In this document: piece after piece, positions 62,101-64,000 of the stretch
Numbering within the stretch: position 1 is the stretch's first letter
How the letters are laid out: every line of letters begins with the position of its first letter
Source: Sipunculus nudus
Lineage: Eukaryota > Annelida > Sipuncula > Golfingiida > Sipunculidae
Length of the DNA stretch: 64,000 nucleotides
Reading direction: 5' to 3'
Assembly (NCBI GenBank): GCA_026874595.1
Contig: CM049316.1
Span: 61,981,176 to 62,045,175 of the forward strand
The notes under the pieces: generated by a model
What the model saw: only the letters and a program-made list of their open reading frames with translations
Databases searched by the model: none
What the model was told of the DNA's origin: nothing
Position numbers and translations under genes: made by a program

Positions 62101-62309
62101 TTAGCTGCCCCAGTGTATGCTTCACTCAAGCATGCATAATCTGATGAAAGGTCAACAAGGTCAACATACAGGTGACTGAAGAGGGGCTGGATTAAGCCTG
62201 GATCTCACATGGTCTCATATAAACATTAATAAAAGCTACAATATTTGGCCAATTTCTTTCAGCTTTCTTAACTACAAAGATGAAATCCTTATGTGTGCAT
62301 GATATGAAA
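59120..62309. other. Intergenic between homeobox copies; non-coding
   Basis: The first 200 bases should carry the 5' UTR and promoter of the homeobox gene. A TATTTATG word on the minus strand near 59276 is a possible but weak TATA element. Positions 60113-60140 (gggcagtggtgtaatggttaaggtgcc) look like the A-box half of a tRNA-derived SINE. No AOAH N-terminal exon was found. Confidence 0.45.
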
Positions 62310-63546
62310 ATTATATCAACAGTGCTCTCAGAAACAAACGTGCCATGGTCAAAGTTGGGCTAATTTTTTAAGGTACTAATTTTATATTTATACTAAAAAC
62401 TTATAAAATTTGAAAAATTCAGAACTAATTCTTGGTATTCAATTGAATCTTGATTAAATAATGTTACATTCCTGACATAAAACTCTAGCCACAACAATCC
62501 TCTTGTTAAGGGAGTAAATTGATTTTTTTCTTGATTTTTTAAAAAGTGCATTATGTTTTGGCGCATAACTTACTGACATCATTTCTGGCATGTGCATAGC
62601 GAATGTATAGAAAAATATGTATATTATATATGATCAAAGTCAGATCAGTGGTTTTGATATTAGGCAGTCTTACAGTGTAACAATGGGTTTTTAATGGAAA
62701 AATGAAGTTTTTCATTAATATTTCGAAGGAATTAAGTCCTAGTGATCAAATGCTTGGCATGGTAGAGATTTTGGAGTATGCCAAATTTAAGGACCTTAGA
62801 GCTGAAGCTGGGGAGCTGAGCTCTAGCAAACTGCATAACACTAGCTTGATGTAAACAAAATGTGACATGGTGCTTGAAAACTTGAATAAAATCTACAATT
62901 TGATCAACTGGTTTCAAATTTTTGGTGTTAACAGTTGAAATGCTTTGAAAATTAAATCCTCAGCAGGGAAAAAACTGCCATGGTCAAAGTTGGGCAAAAT
63001 TTAAGGTACCAATTTTATTTTTGTCTATATTAAAAAAATTTTTTACAGATTTAGATATAATTTTTGGTATACAATTAAATTTTGATCAATTAAAGTTGTA
63101 TTACTGAAAAATAGTCCCTACCTTTAACACTTTTGGTCTTAAGTGACCAATTATCTTTCCTGATTATGTCCAATATGTTTGGACCCATAACTTTTTAAAA
63201 TTAAATAATACTGACTTATTTCTGGCATGTAGATAGGAACTATATAGAGGAATATTTATGATAAATATGAAAAAAACCACATAAATGGTTTGATATTAGG
63301 CAGTCCTGAAGTGTGAAAATTGAGGTTTTTCCTTAACATCTCGAAGGAACAAAGTCCTATTGACCCAATTTTTGGCATGGTAGGAGATTTTGGGGACAAC
63401 TGTATGCCAATTTCAGATTTGTAGGTCCAATGGTGTCGAAATCTGCCAGTCTTACTGACAGACATCCGGACAGACGACGGACAGACAGATGGACGGACGG
63501 ACAACGAACCACGACTATAGCTCAGATAACTTATAGTCAGCTGAGC
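62310..63546. repeat. Two diverged direct repeats of about 640 bp, second with a GACA/GACG-rich tail
   Basis: Shared blocks include tgccatggtcaaagttgggc (62341 and 62980), tttctggcatgt, gatattaggcagtc and aaggaa(t/c)(t/a)aagtcctattga. The second copy continues into a GACAGACGGACGG tract and cactatagctcaga-like tail related to 29120-29225. It ends at the boundary of the duplicated homeobox flank. Confidence 0.7.
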
Positions 63547-63898
63547 TAAAAATAGGTCACCTATCCTTTAGTATCCTGGGAAGAATTGGGGTTATGGGTA
63601 TACATTCTAGGGCCCCTTTGTATTTAAGAAACTCAATCATTCTTAAACTTTGCAACAAATTTATTAAACCAAGATCATGTACTCAATGGTAAGTATCTAC
63701 ATGCATGGTTATAATTAACATAAACTTATTCATATAATCCATATATAACATTCTGATAAAGGTGTCTTACATTTCAGTATTTATCAATTATTCTGATGTT
63801 ATAATCCTAGACAAATATTACATCATACAAATATGTTATATGATTTAATTTCCATCTTGGTGGAAAGGACACAAGGCACATCCTGAATTAACTCCTTT
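63547..63898 (-). other. 3' flank of the second homeobox copy
   Basis: Collinear with 57846-58201, with scattered substitutions and small indels. No other feature. Confidence 0.85.
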
Positions 63899-64000
63899 TC
63901 ACTGTTCTCTTGGTTGTTTAGCATCTTCCTGTAGGTCAGAGGGGTCATCCAGGGGGCGCTTGAATCCTCTGGTGATCTCTTGTTGGTATCTGGATTTCTG
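63899..64000 (-). CDS. C-terminal end of a second homeobox copy, cut by the window edge
   Basis: The last 33 codons and TGA (63901-63899) are visible. They align without gaps to residues 273-305 of the gene at 58202, with three differences: Arg to Gln, Glu to Asp, and the final His to Gln. The sequence from QKSRY through GFKRPLDDPSDL to KQPREQ is intact, with no stop or frameshift. Whether the homeodomain of this copy is intact cannot be seen. Same strand and about 5.7 kb spacing indicate a tandem array. Confidence 0.88.
   Translation of the reverse strand, partial: QKSRYQQEITRGFKRPLDDPSDLQEDAKQPREQ

Overview
This is a eukaryotic, AT-rich, intron-containing and repeat-dense window. No bacterial-style gene organisation is present. 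The two best-supported genes point to a spiralian animal, most likely a mollusc. One is a multi-exon acyloxyacyl hydrolase gene (AOAH). The other is an intronless TALE-type homeobox gene resembling the spiralian-expanded TALE (SPILE) group, with the end of a second tandem copy at the right edge. The taxonomic call is inferred from gene content only.

Layout, left to right. Positions 1-4452 hold a truncated tRNA-derived SINE, a repeat with a long poly-G run, a TA-flanked miniature transposon and otherwise featureless DNA. The terminal coding exon of an RGK-family small GTPase (Rad/Rem/Gem type) lies at 4453-4727 on the plus strand; its upstream exons were not found. A foldback-like element (5813-6360), microsatellites and a second SINE follow. 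Positions 14612-27710 are dominated by a 22-bp satellite of roughly 500 units plus two smaller blocks, with higher-order duplications inside it. Its distal end was duplicated as a 1.2 kb segment. Because 22 is not a multiple of 3 and most units contain no stop codon, the satellite creates open frames of hundreds of codons in all three plus-strand frames. I treat these as artefacts.

Positions 27711-37400 contain a diverged 0.75 kb direct duplication, three copies of a dispersed repeat, a sharp hairpin, a hAT-type miniature element with an 8-bp target duplication, a third SINE and short tandem arrays. The minus strand from 56132 down to 37406 encodes the catalytic part of AOAH in 13 exons, whose phases all join and whose splice sites all fit. 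SGNH-hydrolase landmarks are intact: GDSAG in exon 51204-51344, GND in exon 45339-45413, and DGFHP in exon 41067-41149. The N-terminal saposin-like exons were not found. AOAH introns carry a degenerate pogo/Tigger element, several copies of an element bounded by TTAA, a 277-bp tandem triplet and a 145-bp repeat family.

The homeobox gene (58202-59119, minus strand) lies about 2.1 kb upstream of the first AOAH exon seen. A second copy of its 3' end and 3' flank appears at 63547-64000, about 5.7 kb away. The named genes show no obvious shared pathway. AOAH removes secondary acyl chains from lipopolysaccharide, RGK proteins regulate calcium channels and the cytoskeleton, and SPILE-type genes act in early embryonic patterning.
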